DNA of 36,998 nt from Parcubacteria group bacterium GW2011_GWA2_47_21 (GCA_001000545.1 LCOC01000002.1:1-36998); one strand, 5' to 3'. Positions 24,078 through 31,894 are shown, counted from the stretch's first letter. The notes: generated by a model not told the origin, from the letters alone. A program made the numbers and translations.

Positions 24078-25370
24078 ATTGGTAGTCCTTATAATATCCG
24101 CCCCAATCTTTCGCAACCGTTCCTCCACCCGCTCGTAACCTCGGTCAATGAAATAAACATTACTGATGGCTGATTCGCCTTCGGCGATGATGGCCGCAAT
24201 GACATAAGCCAGACCGGCGCGAATATCGGGCCCCTCAAGCTCTCGCCCGCGGAGTTTCGCCGGCCCTTTTATCCTGACGCGATGAGTATCCATCATCTCA
24301 ATTTCCGCTCCCATCCGCACCAAATCCTCAACATAGTGAAGCCGCCCCTCAAAGATTGATTCAAAAACCTGGGCTTCGCCCGCCGCTTGCGTAAGAAAAA
24401 CCGTCGCGGGCGCTTGAAGGTCGGTCGGAAAGCCCGGGTATTCGTGCGTCTTAATGTCAAAGGGTTTGAAAGAACGCGAAACGCCCTTCTCCGCCCCAAA
24501 AACCTTTAAAGAACTCTCGCCGATTTCTATGGCGACGCCCGAACGGCGCAGTTCATCAATGACAATTTCCAAATGTGTCGGATTGCAATTGGTTATTTTC
24601 AAGTCCTTGCCCGCCAAAGCGCCCAAAAATAGAAAGCTCCCGGTTTCAATCCTATCAGGTATGACCGACCAAGGAGAGCCGGAAAAGTTAAGCTTGCCGG
24701 CGCCCGTTATTTCAATAACGGGCGTCCCCGCGCCTTTTATTTTCGCCCCGGAAGCGATTAGGAAGTCCGCCAGTGAAATGATTTCCGGTTCCATGGCCGC
24801 GTTTTTAAGCGTGGTCTTGCCTTCCGCCAGCACGGCCGCAAGCATCAGGGTTTCGGTGGCGGTTACGCTTTGCACCCTAAAAAATATTTCCGCGGCGCAG
24901 AGCCGTTTGTTACGGGCTTTTACGACATAATACTCGCCGTCCTCAAAAATCTCCGCTCCCATTTTCACAAAGCTCTCCAAAAAAAGGTCAATGGGCCGTT
25001 TGCCGATAACGCAGCCGCCCGGATGTGGGAAACGCACGGCCCCGCTCGCCGAAAGAATGGGGCCGGTAAGAATGATGGAAGCCCGCATTCTTTTGGAAAG
25101 CGTCCGGTCAAATTGAGTGCCAAAAGAATCGCCCCGAAGCGTCATCCTCCCCCCTTCAAAGCTAATGTCGGCGCCAAGCGCTTTCATCAGCTCGGACATT
25201 CTCGCCACATCCTCTATCGCCGGCACATTTTGAAGCGCCACTTGATTTTCAAAAAGCGGCAACGCGGCCATTAAGGGCAGAGCGGCATTTTTTGCTCCTC
25301 CCACGGCAATCTCTCCATGAAGCGCCCTCTCTCCGCCCAATCCTCGGATGAAAAAAGAATCTTTGTGCAT
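24075..25370 (-). CDS. murA: UDP-N-acetylglucosamine 1-carboxyvinyltransferase
   Basis: First committed step of peptidoglycan synthesis: transfers enolpyruvate from PEP to UDP-GlcNAc. The 431-residue product has the substrate-binding GGAKNAALP (K27, N28), the catalytic cysteine C120 in HPGGCVIGKRPID (so fosfomycin-sensitive in principle), and the C-terminal blocks GFPTDLQAP and DIRAGLAYV. Inverted alpha/beta (EPSP synthase) fold. It starts the minus-strand row that continues with the second mreB. Confidence 0.97.
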   Translation of the reverse strand: MHKDSFFIRGLGGERALHGEIAVGGAKNAALPLMAALPLFENQVALQNVPAIEDVARMSELMKALGADISFEGGRMTLRGDSFGTQFDRTLSKRMRASIILTGPILSASGAVRFPHPGGCVIGKRPIDLFLESFVKMGAEIFEDGEYYVVKARNKRLCAAEIFFRVQSVTATETLMLAAVLAEGKTTLKNAAMEPEIISLADFLIASGAKIKGAGTPVIEITGAGKLNFSGSPWSVIPDRIETGSFLFLGALAGKDLKITNCNPTHLEIVIDELRRSGVAIEIGESSLKVFGAEKGVSRSFKPFDIKTHEYPGFPTDLQAPATVFLTQAAGEAQVFESIFEGRLHYVEDLVRMGAEIEMMDTHRVRIKGPAKLRGRELEGPDIRAGLAYVIAAIIAEGESAISNVYFIDRGYERVEERLRKIGADIIRTTN

Positions 25371-25372
25371 TG

Positions 25373-25472
25373 AAATAAATTTAAAGTTAAAAGCGAAAAA
25401 GTTAAAATTACGGCGTAAAAAACATATTTTTCTGAATTATGGTTTTGCGCTTTTCATTTTACACTCTCAATT
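25373..25472. repeat. AT-rich intergenic palindrome
   Basis: A-rich arm (AATTTAAAGTTAAAAGCGAA, AAAGTTAAAATT) and T-rich arm (TTTTGCGCTTTTCATTTTAC). Confidence 0.6.
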
Positions 25473-25670
25473 TCCAATCTATAAATCTTAAGAGCGGCAT
25501 CGGAGTATTAAACTTTTATCTGGTCGCCTCGCACGACCCTGCGCATAAGCGCGGAGTGTCTTTGTATTCGCGGGAATTCGTATTCGTATGTTTATCTCGT
25601 AAAGTATGCGTCATAAACGGGTTATTATCAAATTCCATAATAGTCCCGAGTGGTTTAGAATGAATCTGTT
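25473..25670 (+). other. murA-priA divergent spacer
   Basis: No gene is supportable here. It includes a GCGC-rich imperfect hairpin around 25540-25558 and an AT inverted repeat TATTAT/ATAATA (25623-25642) whose right half could serve as a -10 box for priA. Function unknown. Confidence 0.3.
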
Positions 25671-27572
25671 ATGTACCTTATTGATGTCATACCAATCGGG
25701 AAAGAGGCGAGTTTCAAATCATTTTCGTATTGGCATAAAAAAGAAATCAAGGCCGGCGCTTTGGTGGAAGCGCCGATACGAGGCAAATTGAAATTCTGCC
25801 TTGCCCTTTCCAGCAAAGAAGCCGCCTCCTCAAAATCAGAAATCCGCAAAGCAACGTTTAAGATGAGAAAAATCGGGAAAATAATCAAAGAAAACTTCTA
25901 TAGTAAGGATTTTATCGCCGCGGCAAAAGAAACCGCGAACTATTACGCTTCTCCGCTCGGAGCGACGCTAAACGCCTTGACGCCGAAAGCCATTCTAGAA
26001 AACGCCGTAAAAGAAGATGGGGTTGGGTTTTTCGCGCCAGAAGAAAAAAAAGATTTCCAAAAAAGGAAACATTACAAAGCGGCCATTCTGTCGCCCGACA
26101 GCGAACGGCTAAATATCTACAAAAATACCATTCGCGAGTCATTCGCCAGGAATCAATCAATTATTTTTTCTTTCCCGACAATTCCCGACGCGGAAAGGTC
26201 AATGGCCTTTCTCTCCAAGGGTATCGGCAATTATTGCCTAGTCCTCCATTCCAAAATACCGAAGAAAAAACTCCGCGAGGACTTGGCGGAGAAAATAAAG
26301 AGTGCCCACCCGTTGGCCATTTTCGCCACGCCGGCCTTTTTAGGATGCCGGCTTTTTGATGTCGGCACGATTGTCTGCGAAAACGAGAGCAGCGTTTTTT
26401 ACTCCTCGGAAAGCCGGCCTTTCATCAATACTTCATTTTTTGCGGAAAAGCTGGCCGAAAAAATAGGGGCTAAATTCATCTTGGCTGATTCGCTGCTTAG
26501 AACGGAGAATTTTTTTCGGATGAATCGGGGCGAAATTCTGGAAGAGAATCCGGCGCTCCGAAGTTTCATTTTGGGAAAAACGAAGAAAATCATTGATATG
26601 AGGAATTATCGCTTTAACGCGCCAAAACAAAAATTCGAGGTCTTAAGCGATGAGCTTAAAGCGCTGGTTAAAAAAGTCCAAACCGAGCAAAGCCGTCTCT
26701 TTATCTTAGTCGGAAGAAAGGGCTATTCCAGCACCGTCGCCTGCGGCGATTGCGGAGAAACTCTGGTCTGCCCGAAGTGTAAAATGCCAGAACGGCTTCA
26801 AACAGCCGGCGGAAAGCGGGTCTTCGTCTGCCCGCGATGCGCCAAAATAGAGTCAGCGGAAAAACGCTGTCCCGTATGCCAAAGCTGGAAGCTCGTCCCC
26901 TTAGGCATTGGGGCGGAAAGGGTCTTTGAGGAGGTGTCGGCCATTTTCCCGCCAGAGACAATTTTCATAGCGGATGCGAACAAAGACGCCGCCGCAACCT
27001 CCGGAGAAATTATGACAAAATTCTTCGCGGCAAAACCCGGAATCCTCATAGGCACGGAGGCGACGCTTAATCGCCTAGGAGAAACCGTTCCCTACGCGGC
27101 CATCGCTTCAATCGACTCGCTGCTTTCCCTGCCGAACCTCCGTTCAAACGAACGGGCAGCTCTTATCATCAACCGACTTTACGCCAACACCTTGAAAGAA
27201 CTCTTGATTCAGACCAGAAAACCCGATAATGCCGCCATCAAATACGCGGAGACGGGAAATGTCTCGGAATTTTACAAAGCCGAGCTCTTGGACAGAGAGG
27301 CGCTTGGTTATCCGCCGTTTAAGACGCTCGTAAAGATTTCACTTTCCGGTTCGGAAAACCGCCTTGGGACAGATATGGCGGCCGCCAAAAAAAATCTTTC
27401 CCCTTTTGAATTTGAAGTTTATCCCGCTTCTAAAAACGCCCGAGGCAAAGCGACGCTCTGCGGCCTTTGCCGCCTAGAACCAAGCAGCTGGCCAAACCGG
27501 GAACTGCTTCAAAAACTCGCCGCCTTGCCTCAATCCTTTAATATAGAAGTGAATCCGGATAAGCTTGTGTAG
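25671..27572 (+). CDS. priA: PriA-like primosomal protein N' with degenerate helicase motifs
   Basis: PriA reloads the replicative helicase at stalled forks. This 633-residue protein has the N-terminal 3' DNA-binding domain (YLIDVIPIGKEASFKSFSYW), the zinc-binding insert with eight cysteines (about 356-405; ACGDCGETLVCPKC, FVCPRC, RCPVC), and the C-terminal domain (REALGYPPFKTLVKISLSG). The ATPase motifs are lost: where Walker A GVTGSGKT is expected the sequence reads ILSPDSERLN, DEEH is replaced by VCENESS, and VAGRAGR by INRLYANTL. The protein likely keeps structural and zinc-dependent roles but not helicase activity. Divergent from murA, upstream of def-fmt. Confidence 0.85.
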   Translation: MYLIDVIPIGKEASFKSFSYWHKKEIKAGALVEAPIRGKLKFCLALSSKEAASSKSEIRKATFKMRKIGKIIKENFYSKDFIAAAKETANYYASPLGATLNALTPKAILENAVKEDGVGFFAPEEKKDFQKRKHYKAAILSPDSERLNIYKNTIRESFARNQSIIFSFPTIPDAERSMAFLSKGIGNYCLVLHSKIPKKKLREDLAEKIKSAHPLAIFATPAFLGCRLFDVGTIVCENESSVFYSSESRPFINTSFFAEKLAEKIGAKFILADSLLRTENFFRMNRGEILEENPALRSFILGKTKKIIDMRNYRFNAPKQKFEVLSDELKALVKKVQTEQSRLFILVGRKGYSSTVACGDCGETLVCPKCKMPERLQTAGGKRVFVCPRCAKIESAEKRCPVCQSWKLVPLGIGAERVFEEVSAIFPPETIFIADANKDAAATSGEIMTKFFAAKPGILIGTEATLNRLGETVPYAAIASIDSLLSLPNLRSNERAALIINRLYANTLKELLIQTRKPDNAAIKYAETGNVSEFYKAELLDREALGYPPFKTLVKISLSGSENRLGTDMAAAKKNLSPFEFEVYPASKNARGKATLCGLCRLEPSSWPNRELLQKLAALPQSFNIEVNPDKLV

Positions 27573-27676
27573 AAAAAAATTAAAAACATAAAGCAAAAAA
27601 CATAAAGCAAAAATGAGTTCAGAATGTTTTCTGTTGCGGGGTGATTGTACATTTTTCGCTTTTCATTTTTAGTTTC
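27573..27676. repeat. AT-rich intergenic palindrome
   Basis: A-rich arm (AAAAAATTAAAAACATAAAG, with ACATAAAGCAAAA repeated in tandem) and T-rich arm (TTTTTCGCTTTTCATTTTTA). Confidence 0.6.
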
Positions 27677-27678
27677 GT

Positions 27679-27684
27679 TATAAT
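27679..27684 (+). promoter_or_regulatory. -10 box, leaderless arrangement (def)
   Basis: Perfect TATAAT followed by TACTCC and the ATG at 27691. It lies at the end of the T-rich arm of the AT-rich repeat. Confidence 0.55.
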
Positions 27685-27690
27685 TACTCC

Positions 27691-28248
27691 ATGCCGAAAA
27701 TCTTCTCAAAAAACGATAAAATCCTTAGGAAGGTAGCCGCGGAAGTCCCAATTGAAAACATCAAATCGGAGAAAATCCAAAAAATCATTGCCGATATGCG
27801 CGAGGTGCTCGCCCGCGAAGAAGACGGCGTGGCCATCGCCGCTCCCCAGGTCGGCGCGGCGCTTCGCATTTTCATTATCTCCGGAAAAGTCCTGAAAATG
27901 AAAGAAGCGAGAGAAAAAATCAAAGAAAAAGATAAAACATTGGATAGCGATGATGTAGTGTCCCCCGATTTGATTTTTATAAATCCGGAAATTACCAAGA
28001 CCTCCAAAACCGCCAAGCTGATGGAGGAAGGATGCCTTTCCGTCCGGTGGTGGTACGGCGAAGTCCGGCGGGCGGTCAAAGCGACCATTAGGGCTTTTGA
28101 CGAAGACGGAAAAATTTTCACTCGGGGCGCTTCAGGTCTTATGGCTCAAATCTTCCAGCACGAAATTGACCACCTAAACGGTATCCTATTTACGGATAAG
28201 GCAAAAAAACTCCGAGAGACACCGCCGCCAAACGAAGAAAAGGCGTGA
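27691..28248 (+). CDS. def: peptide deformylase
   Basis: Removes the formyl group from nascent proteins. The 185-residue metalloenzyme has motif 1 GVAIAAPQVG (46-55, Ile where Leu is usual), motif 2 EEGCLS with metal ligand C115, and motif 3 QHEIDHLNG with H157, E158 and H161. There is a charged insertion of about 20 residues after the first beta-hairpin (KMKEAREKIKEKDKTLDSDD), seen variably in the family. It precedes fmt with a 13-base gap, forming the classic formyl-group operon. Confidence 0.96.
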   Translation: MPKIFSKNDKILRKVAAEVPIENIKSEKIQKIIADMREVLAREEDGVAIAAPQVGAALRIFIISGKVLKMKEAREKIKEKDKTLDSDDVVSPDLIFINPEITKTSKTAKLMEEGCLSVRWWYGEVRRAVKATIRAFDEDGKIFTRGASGLMAQIFQHEIDHLNGILFTDKAKKLRETPPPNEEKA

Positions 28249-28261
28249 AAAAACTCTAAAA

Positions 28262-29134
28262 ATGGATAAAATCTCACAAATCCGCTTTGTATTCTTCGGC
28301 ACCGGCGACTTTGCCGTAGGAATTTTAGATGTGTTGGAACAAGCCGGCTTATTGCCAAACTTAATAATCACAACACCGGACGCGCCCAAAGGACGAGGCC
28401 TTAAAATGACGCCAAGTCCGGTAAAGGAATGGGCGGGGAAAAAAGATACGCCGACTATAAGTCCGCGTAAATTAGATTCAACTCTGAACAACCGGCTACG
28501 AGCTGCGGACTCGGCCATTTTTATCGTGGCTGATTACGGAAAAATTATTCCAAAACCAATACTTGAAATACCGCCGCGCGGGGCGCTGAATGTTCACCCG
28601 TCATTACTGCCGAAATATCGCGGCCCTTCGCCCATTGAAGCGCAAATTTTGGCGGGAGAAAAAGAAATCGGCGTTTCAATAATGCTTTTGGATGAAGAGA
28701 TGGACCATGGGCCGATTATAGGAAGCGAAAAACTAAAAGCGCCAAACGAAAAATTGGAAGACGCGCCGCGAGCGGCAGAACTTGAGAACGCGCTGGCGGA
28801 TATGGGGGGCCGGCTTTTGGCGAGCATTATTCCGAAATGGCTGGCGGGAGAAATAAAGCCGGCAGAGCAAGAACATAAACGAGCAACTTACACGAAAAAA
28901 CTGGAAAAAACGGATTTCTTGATTGATTTGAACGATAAGCCGGAAAAAAACTTCTTGAAAATCCGTGCCGCCGGCCGCGCATTTGAACCGTTCTTCTTCA
29001 CTGAAGGAAGAGGAAAAAAAATCCGCGTTCTTATCAAAGAAGCGACACTGAAAGACGGCGAACTTAAAATCCTCCGCGTAGTGCCCGAAGGGAAAAAAGA
29101 AATGAACTACAACGACTTCCTGCGCGGGCTTTAG
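28262..29134 (+). CDS. fmt: methionyl-tRNA formyltransferase
   Basis: Formylates initiator Met-tRNA. The 290-residue product has the N-terminal Rossmann-type domain (RFVFFGTGDFAVGILDVL), the catalytic region NVHPSLLPKYRGPSPIE (Asn, His) and LLDEEMDHGPII (catalytic Asp), and a shortened C-terminal tRNA-binding domain with KTDFLIDL and RAAGRAFEPF. Slightly shorter than the E. coli enzyme (315). Its presence with def shows that this lineage initiates with formyl-methionine. Convergent with the cyclophilin gene, 25 bases between stops. Confidence 0.96.
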   Translation: MDKISQIRFVFFGTGDFAVGILDVLEQAGLLPNLIITTPDAPKGRGLKMTPSPVKEWAGKKDTPTISPRKLDSTLNNRLRAADSAIFIVADYGKIIPKPILEIPPRGALNVHPSLLPKYRGPSPIEAQILAGEKEIGVSIMLLDEEMDHGPIIGSEKLKAPNEKLEDAPRAAELENALADMGGRLLASIIPKWLAGEIKPAEQEHKRATYTKKLEKTDFLIDLNDKPEKNFLKIRAAGRAFEPFFFTEGRGKKIRVLIKEATLKDGELKILRVVPEGKKEMNYNDFLRGL

Positions 29135-29159
29135 CTTTGGGACTTGGTGGAAAGCTATC

Positions 29160-29789
29160 TTATTTCAAAACAACATTCTCTATGATTATGGGAATTAACG
29201 GAACATCATTTTTGTCCCTGGAAGCGTTGCTTATCCTCTCGGCCACATCCATACCCCTAATCACTTTGGCGAAAATCGTATGCTTGCCGGCAAGCCAAGG
29301 CGCGGCCGGCGCGGTAACGATAAAAAATTGGCTGCCGTTGGTGTCCGGCCCCCTGTTTGCCATCGCCGCCACTCCCTTTATAAACTCTTCTCCGTTTATC
29401 TCGTCCTTAAAAAAATAACCCGGGTCGCCGGTGCCGTAAAGCCTCCGGTCTTCGCCTTTGGAGAGCGGGTCCCCGCCTTGAATCATAAAATTCGGGATAA
29501 CGCGGTGGAATTTTGTGCCAGCATAAAAATTGCTCGCCGCCAGTTTGGCAAAATTTATGACGGTCGTTGTCGCCAAATTACGGAGAAAAACAATTTCAAT
29601 TTCTCCCTCCGAGGTGTGAAGCACCGCTCCTTCGTAAGAATTTTTCACGATTTTTAAGTTTTCAGCTTTAATCGGGTCAGCTAATTTAGCTCCCGTCCTA
29701 TTGATATACCAAACCAATCCTAAAGCGAAGGCCAAAATGACGACGGCGAAAACGTGGAACTTCCTCAAGTCTCTTTTATCGGCAAACAT
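29160..29789 (-). CDS. membrane-anchored cyclophilin-type peptidyl-prolyl isomerase
   Basis: A 209-residue protein with one N-terminal membrane helix or uncleaved signal (about 12-29, VFAVVILAFALGLVWYI) and a bacterial cyclophilin domain: NFAKLAASNFYAGTKFHRVIPNFMIQGGDP with the catalytic Arg in FHRV, then FKDEING, AMANRGPDTNGSQFFI and TIFAKVIRGMDVAERI. It catalyses proline cis-trans isomerisation on exported proteins. The next minus-strand gene upstream is HPF, 18 bases away, so a joint transcript is possible. Confidence 0.94.
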   Translation of the reverse strand: MFADKRDLRKFHVFAVVILAFALGLVWYINRTGAKLADPIKAENLKIVKNSYEGAVLHTSEGEIEIVFLRNLATTTVINFAKLAASNFYAGTKFHRVIPNFMIQGGDPLSKGEDRRLYGTGDPGYFFKDEINGEEFIKGVAAMANRGPDTNGSQFFIVTAPAAPWLAGKHTIFAKVIRGMDVAERISNASRDKNDVPLIPIIIENVVLK

Positions 29790-29807
29790 CTGTTTACACG
29801 GCGCGCG

Positions 29808-30182
29808 TCAACGCCTTCGCTTATAAAGGCCTTTAATAAATAATTTGATTCTCTCCCCGCTGCGGCGAAGTAAAGACATCCGCTTGTTCTTATCCGCCCG
29901 CAAGGCGTGAAGAATTTCATCCTTGACCAAATCAATCGCGCTGTGCAAACTCTCGCTCTCGCAGGCGGCGCGGAAACTTTTTCCGCCGACGAAGATATTA
30001 AACTCCGCCCGGAAGATGTCGCCTGTCTGATGGCGACGCGTGGTTTTCCCAAGTTCAATGTCAAATCGCACCGCGTCGCTTTCATAATCAACAAACTTTT
30101 TTAAACTTTCAAGTTTCTTTTCCAAATAAACCGCGAGCTCCTGAGAAACGCTTACATTGGTGCCTTTGATGTGTTTTGACAT
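29808..30182 (-). CDS. hpf: ribosome hibernation promoting factor, short form
   Basis: Binds the decoding region of idle ribosomes. The 124-residue product has the beta-alpha-beta fold of HPF/RaiA (MSKHIKGTNVSVSQELAVYLEKKLESL, RFDIELGKTTRRHQTGDIFRAEFNI, SLHSAIDLVKDEILHALR) and ends in a basic tail (SLLRRSGERIKLFIKGLYKRRR). The C-terminal dimerisation domain of long HPF is absent, so any 100S formation would need another factor. Confidence 0.88.
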   Translation of the reverse strand: MSKHIKGTNVSVSQELAVYLEKKLESLKKFVDYESDAVRFDIELGKTTRRHQTGDIFRAEFNIFVGGKSFRAACESESLHSAIDLVKDEILHALRADKNKRMSLLRRSGERIKLFIKGLYKRRR

Positions 30183-30183
30183 A

Positions 30184-30314
30184 CGAAGAAATTAAAAATT
30201 AAAAGCGCAAAACGCAAAACGCAAAACGCAAAATTAAAACTCAAAACAAAAAATAATTGTTTTATCTTTTAGGTTGCGGTTTTAAATTTTTCGCTTTGCA
30301 TTTTACATTTCTAT
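30184..30314. repeat. AT-rich intergenic palindrome with CGCAAAA tandem repeats
   Basis: The A-rich arm contains four tandem copies of GCAAAAC-type heptamers (30207-30234) between AAATTAAAAATTAAAAGCG and AAATTAAAACTCAAAAC. The T-rich arm reads TTTTAAATTTTTCGCTTTGC, ATTTTACATTT. Confidence 0.65.
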
Positions 30315-30541
30315 CATTTCACCTCTATTATCTTACTCCTCGTCTGATGACCCGCTCTTATTCTAACACTTTTATCGGGAAATTTCTTACAAAGAAGCGC
30401 GAGTACCGCCTTGTTGGCCTCGCCGCCACGCGCGCGAGCTTTCACATAAGCGGTTAAAGAATCATCACCTTCCTCTTTAAGCAAATCCTCCGCCGCTTCA
30501 GGAAACACTTTAACCTTAATATGTTTAACGTTTCCGCTCAT
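30314..30541 (-). CDS. DUF167 (YggU-type) protein
   Basis: A 75-residue single-domain protein of the DUF167 family, recognised from KVKVFPEA, then YVKARARGGEANKAVLALL and VRIRAGHQTRSKIIEV. The biochemical role of the family is not established. Its first codons overlap the end of the PEBP-like gene upstream by 17 bases, so the two are probably translated together. Confidence 0.85.
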   Translation of the reverse strand: MSGNVKHIKVKVFPEAAEDLLKEEGDDSLTAYVKARARGGEANKAVLALLCKKFPDKSVRIRAGHQTRSKIIEVK

Positions 30542-31106
30542 ACGTTCCGGTTAATTCCGATTGGCTTAAAATATGGCCCGCCATCGCTTGTTCCAAATCC
30601 AATTTTGTCGCGCCCTCCTTTAAGGAAAGCTTTGCGTCCAAAGCGTATAGTTTAAAGAAGTAGGTATGTCTCGCATCGGGCGGACAAGGGCCTTGATACT
30701 CCAGACCGCCGCGCGTGCCCCTGCCGTGAACGCCCTCCGGTTCTTCACCCTCGGCGATTTCGGTTGCGGTTTCAGGCATATTCCAAACAACCCAATGGTC
30801 CCAAATTTTTCCCGCCGGCTTAATCGCATCCGGGTCGTCCATGACAAGAGCCAGCGATTGCGCGCCCTTAGGCACGCCTTTAATTGAAAGCGGCGGATTT
30901 ATATTTTCGCCGTCGCAGGTATATTTGGCGGGCATCGGCTGTCCATTTTCAAAAGCCGGACTAGAAATTTTCAGCTCCGGTTTGTTGATTTCGTTTGTCA
31001 TATTTAAGTCGTTGGTGCCGTTAATCTCGGTTTGTTTCGGCAAAAAGAAAAACCACACTAAACCGGCAAGAACCAGAAACATGACAGTGTAACTCCCAAC
31101 CCTCAT
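30525..31106 (-). CDS. PEBP / YbhB-YbcL family protein, membrane-anchored
   Basis: A 193-residue phosphatidylethanolamine-binding-protein-like fold (Raf kinase inhibitor-like in annotation). Residues about 5-22 form a signal anchor (YTVMFLVLAGLVWFFFL). The ligand-site motifs are PAKYTCDGENINPPLSI, ALVMDDPDA, DHWVVWNMP and GPCPPDARHTYFFKLYALD. The bacterial members' ligands and roles are poorly defined. The ATG lies six bases after TATCAT on the minus strand, inside the T-run of the next gene's terminator. Overlaps the DUF167 gene downstream. Confidence 0.92.
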   Translation of the reverse strand: MRVGSYTVMFLVLAGLVWFFFLPKQTEINGTNDLNMTNEINKPELKISSPAFENGQPMPAKYTCDGENINPPLSIKGVPKGAQSLALVMDDPDAIKPAGKIWDHWVVWNMPETATEIAEGEEPEGVHGRGTRGGLEYQGPCPPDARHTYFFKLYALDAKLSLKEGATKLDLEQAMAGHILSQSELTGTYERKR

Positions 31107-31112
31107 AGGATG

Positions 31113-31118
31113 ATGATA
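31113..31118 (-). promoter_or_regulatory. -10 box, leaderless arrangement (PEBP-like gene)
   Basis: TATCAT on the minus strand followed by CATCCT and the ATG at 31106. It abuts the preceding gene's terminator. Confidence 0.35.
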
Positions 31119-31119
31119 A

Positions 31120-31150
31120 CAAAAAACCGCCCCGAATCAAACGGGGGCGG
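31120..31150 (-). terminator. intrinsic terminator overlapping a coding 3' end
   Basis: On the minus strand, stem CCGCCCC/GGGGCGG is followed by TTTTTT. The stop codon of the 146-residue gene lies in the loop, so the last codons form the left arm. Confidence 0.8.
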
Positions 31151-31577
31151 CGCTGACGTTCACCGAAATATTGACGGAAACGCCTCCTTTCCTGGCTCTC
31201 TTGGTTCGCTTCACCTTGAGGGCGGAACGCTTCGGCGTCTTCTTCTTTGCTACAGAAAAACTCTTCTCTTCAACGCCTGGGGCGCCTTTCTCCCCTATCT
31301 CAAGTTCTGCCAAAGGAATCGGCCGGGCCGGCTCATCCGGACCAATTTGGCGGAAAGGCAACAAAGGCAGCTTGAGACGGATTGCCTCTTGCATTAAATG
31401 CTTAAGGCCTTCTTCGTTTTGGAGCAACCACATCTCTCGTTCGCCCGTATCGGTCTTAACCTCTTCCAAGGGCTCCGCCCCTTTACTGTTTCTGAAAACA
31501 AAATCGTTGGCAAGCGAGCTTTGCGGCTCCACAAGCCACCTTGTGGGCGCTTGGCCTTTTTCTGTTGTTTTATTCAT
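31137..31577 (-). CDS. hypothetical protein with basic tail, 146 residues
   Basis: Not recognised. The N-terminal two thirds are acidic and mixed (REMWLLQNEEGLKHLMQEAIRLKLPLLPF), the last third is strongly basic (AKKKTPKRSALKVKRTKRAR), then a short NISVNVSAAPV end. Soluble, no cysteine. The basic tail suggests nucleic-acid or ribosome contact, but this is inference. The start is well defined: GGAGAGG lies four bases before the ATG at 31577, one of the few strong Shine-Dalgarno sites in the window. Ends in its own terminator. Confidence 0.65.
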   Translation of the reverse strand: MNKTTEKGQAPTRWLVEPQSSLANDFVFRNSKGAEPLEEVKTDTGEREMWLLQNEEGLKHLMQEAIRLKLPLLPFRQIGPDEPARPIPLAELEIGEKGAPGVEEKSFSVAKKKTPKRSALKVKRTKRARKGGVSVNISVNVSAAPV

Positions 31578-31630
31578 ATAACCTCTCCTACCAGAGTATG
31601 CTTAATCGTAAAAAAATCAAGCTATTGCGC

Positions 31631-31660
31631 TTGGTCAAACTTTTGCTATTATCCTATAAT
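31631..31660 (+). promoter_or_regulatory. promoter of the structured RNA / tRNA-Asn locus
   Basis: TTGGTC (31631-31636) and a perfect TATAAT (31655-31660) with an 18-base spacer. Predicted transcription start is about 31667, some 230 bases before the tRNA and 30 before the first stem of the structured element. Confidence 0.6.
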
Positions 31661-31698
31661 GCTTGTTGGCTCTTTAAAAAAGAAATGATGACTTTTGA

Positions 31699-31783
31699 AC
31701 TCCGGGATAGCAAAGCGGTGGAGTTGAAATTTGCTAAAAGCACACAAACTGCTTTGTGTGCGGGCAAATTTCAAAGCCGGAGT
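31699..31783 (+). ncRNA. candidate structured RNA, tRNA-like outer stem with long hairpin
   Basis: Three nested stems are visible. The outer is ACTCCGG (31699-31705) with CCGGAGT (31777-31783). The middle is TTGAAATTTGC (31724-31734) with GCAAATTTCAA (31764-31774). The inner is GCACACAAA (31740-31748) with TTTGTGTGC (31753-31761), loop CTGC. ACTCC can instead pair with GGAGT at 31720-31724, giving two exclusive folds. The 5' 24 bases (TCCGGGATAGCAAAGCGGTG...) resemble the 5' half of the tRNA-Asn downstream (17 of 24 match), so it may derive from a tRNA. No known RNA family was recognised. Confidence 0.45.
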
Positions 31784-31805
31784 ATGTTGATATGAGCACA
31801 TAGCA

Positions 31806-31868
31806 ACAGCGAGGCGGGGTAGCGGCTTTTGTGAGGCGACGGCCGAACAAAAAGCTGTGACGCCGCCT
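31806..31868 (+). ncRNA. second candidate RNA hairpin before tRNA-Asn
   Basis: Outer pairing AGGCGG (31812-31817) with CCGCCT (31863-31868) and inner pairing GCTTTTGT (31825-31832) with ACAAAAAGC (31847-31855, one bulge). ACAGC/GCTGT (31806-31810, 31854-31858) competes with these. It sits between the first structured element and the tRNA and could be a processed leader. Confidence 0.3.
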
Positions 31869-31894
31869 ACTGAATATAAAAATGATTTGTAAGC

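Noticed and set aside
30205-30234. CGCAAAA tandem repeats as a possible CRISPR or satellite
   Set aside because: Units are seven bases with no spacers. They are part of the A-rich arm of an AT-rich palindrome. No CRISPR array is visible in the window.
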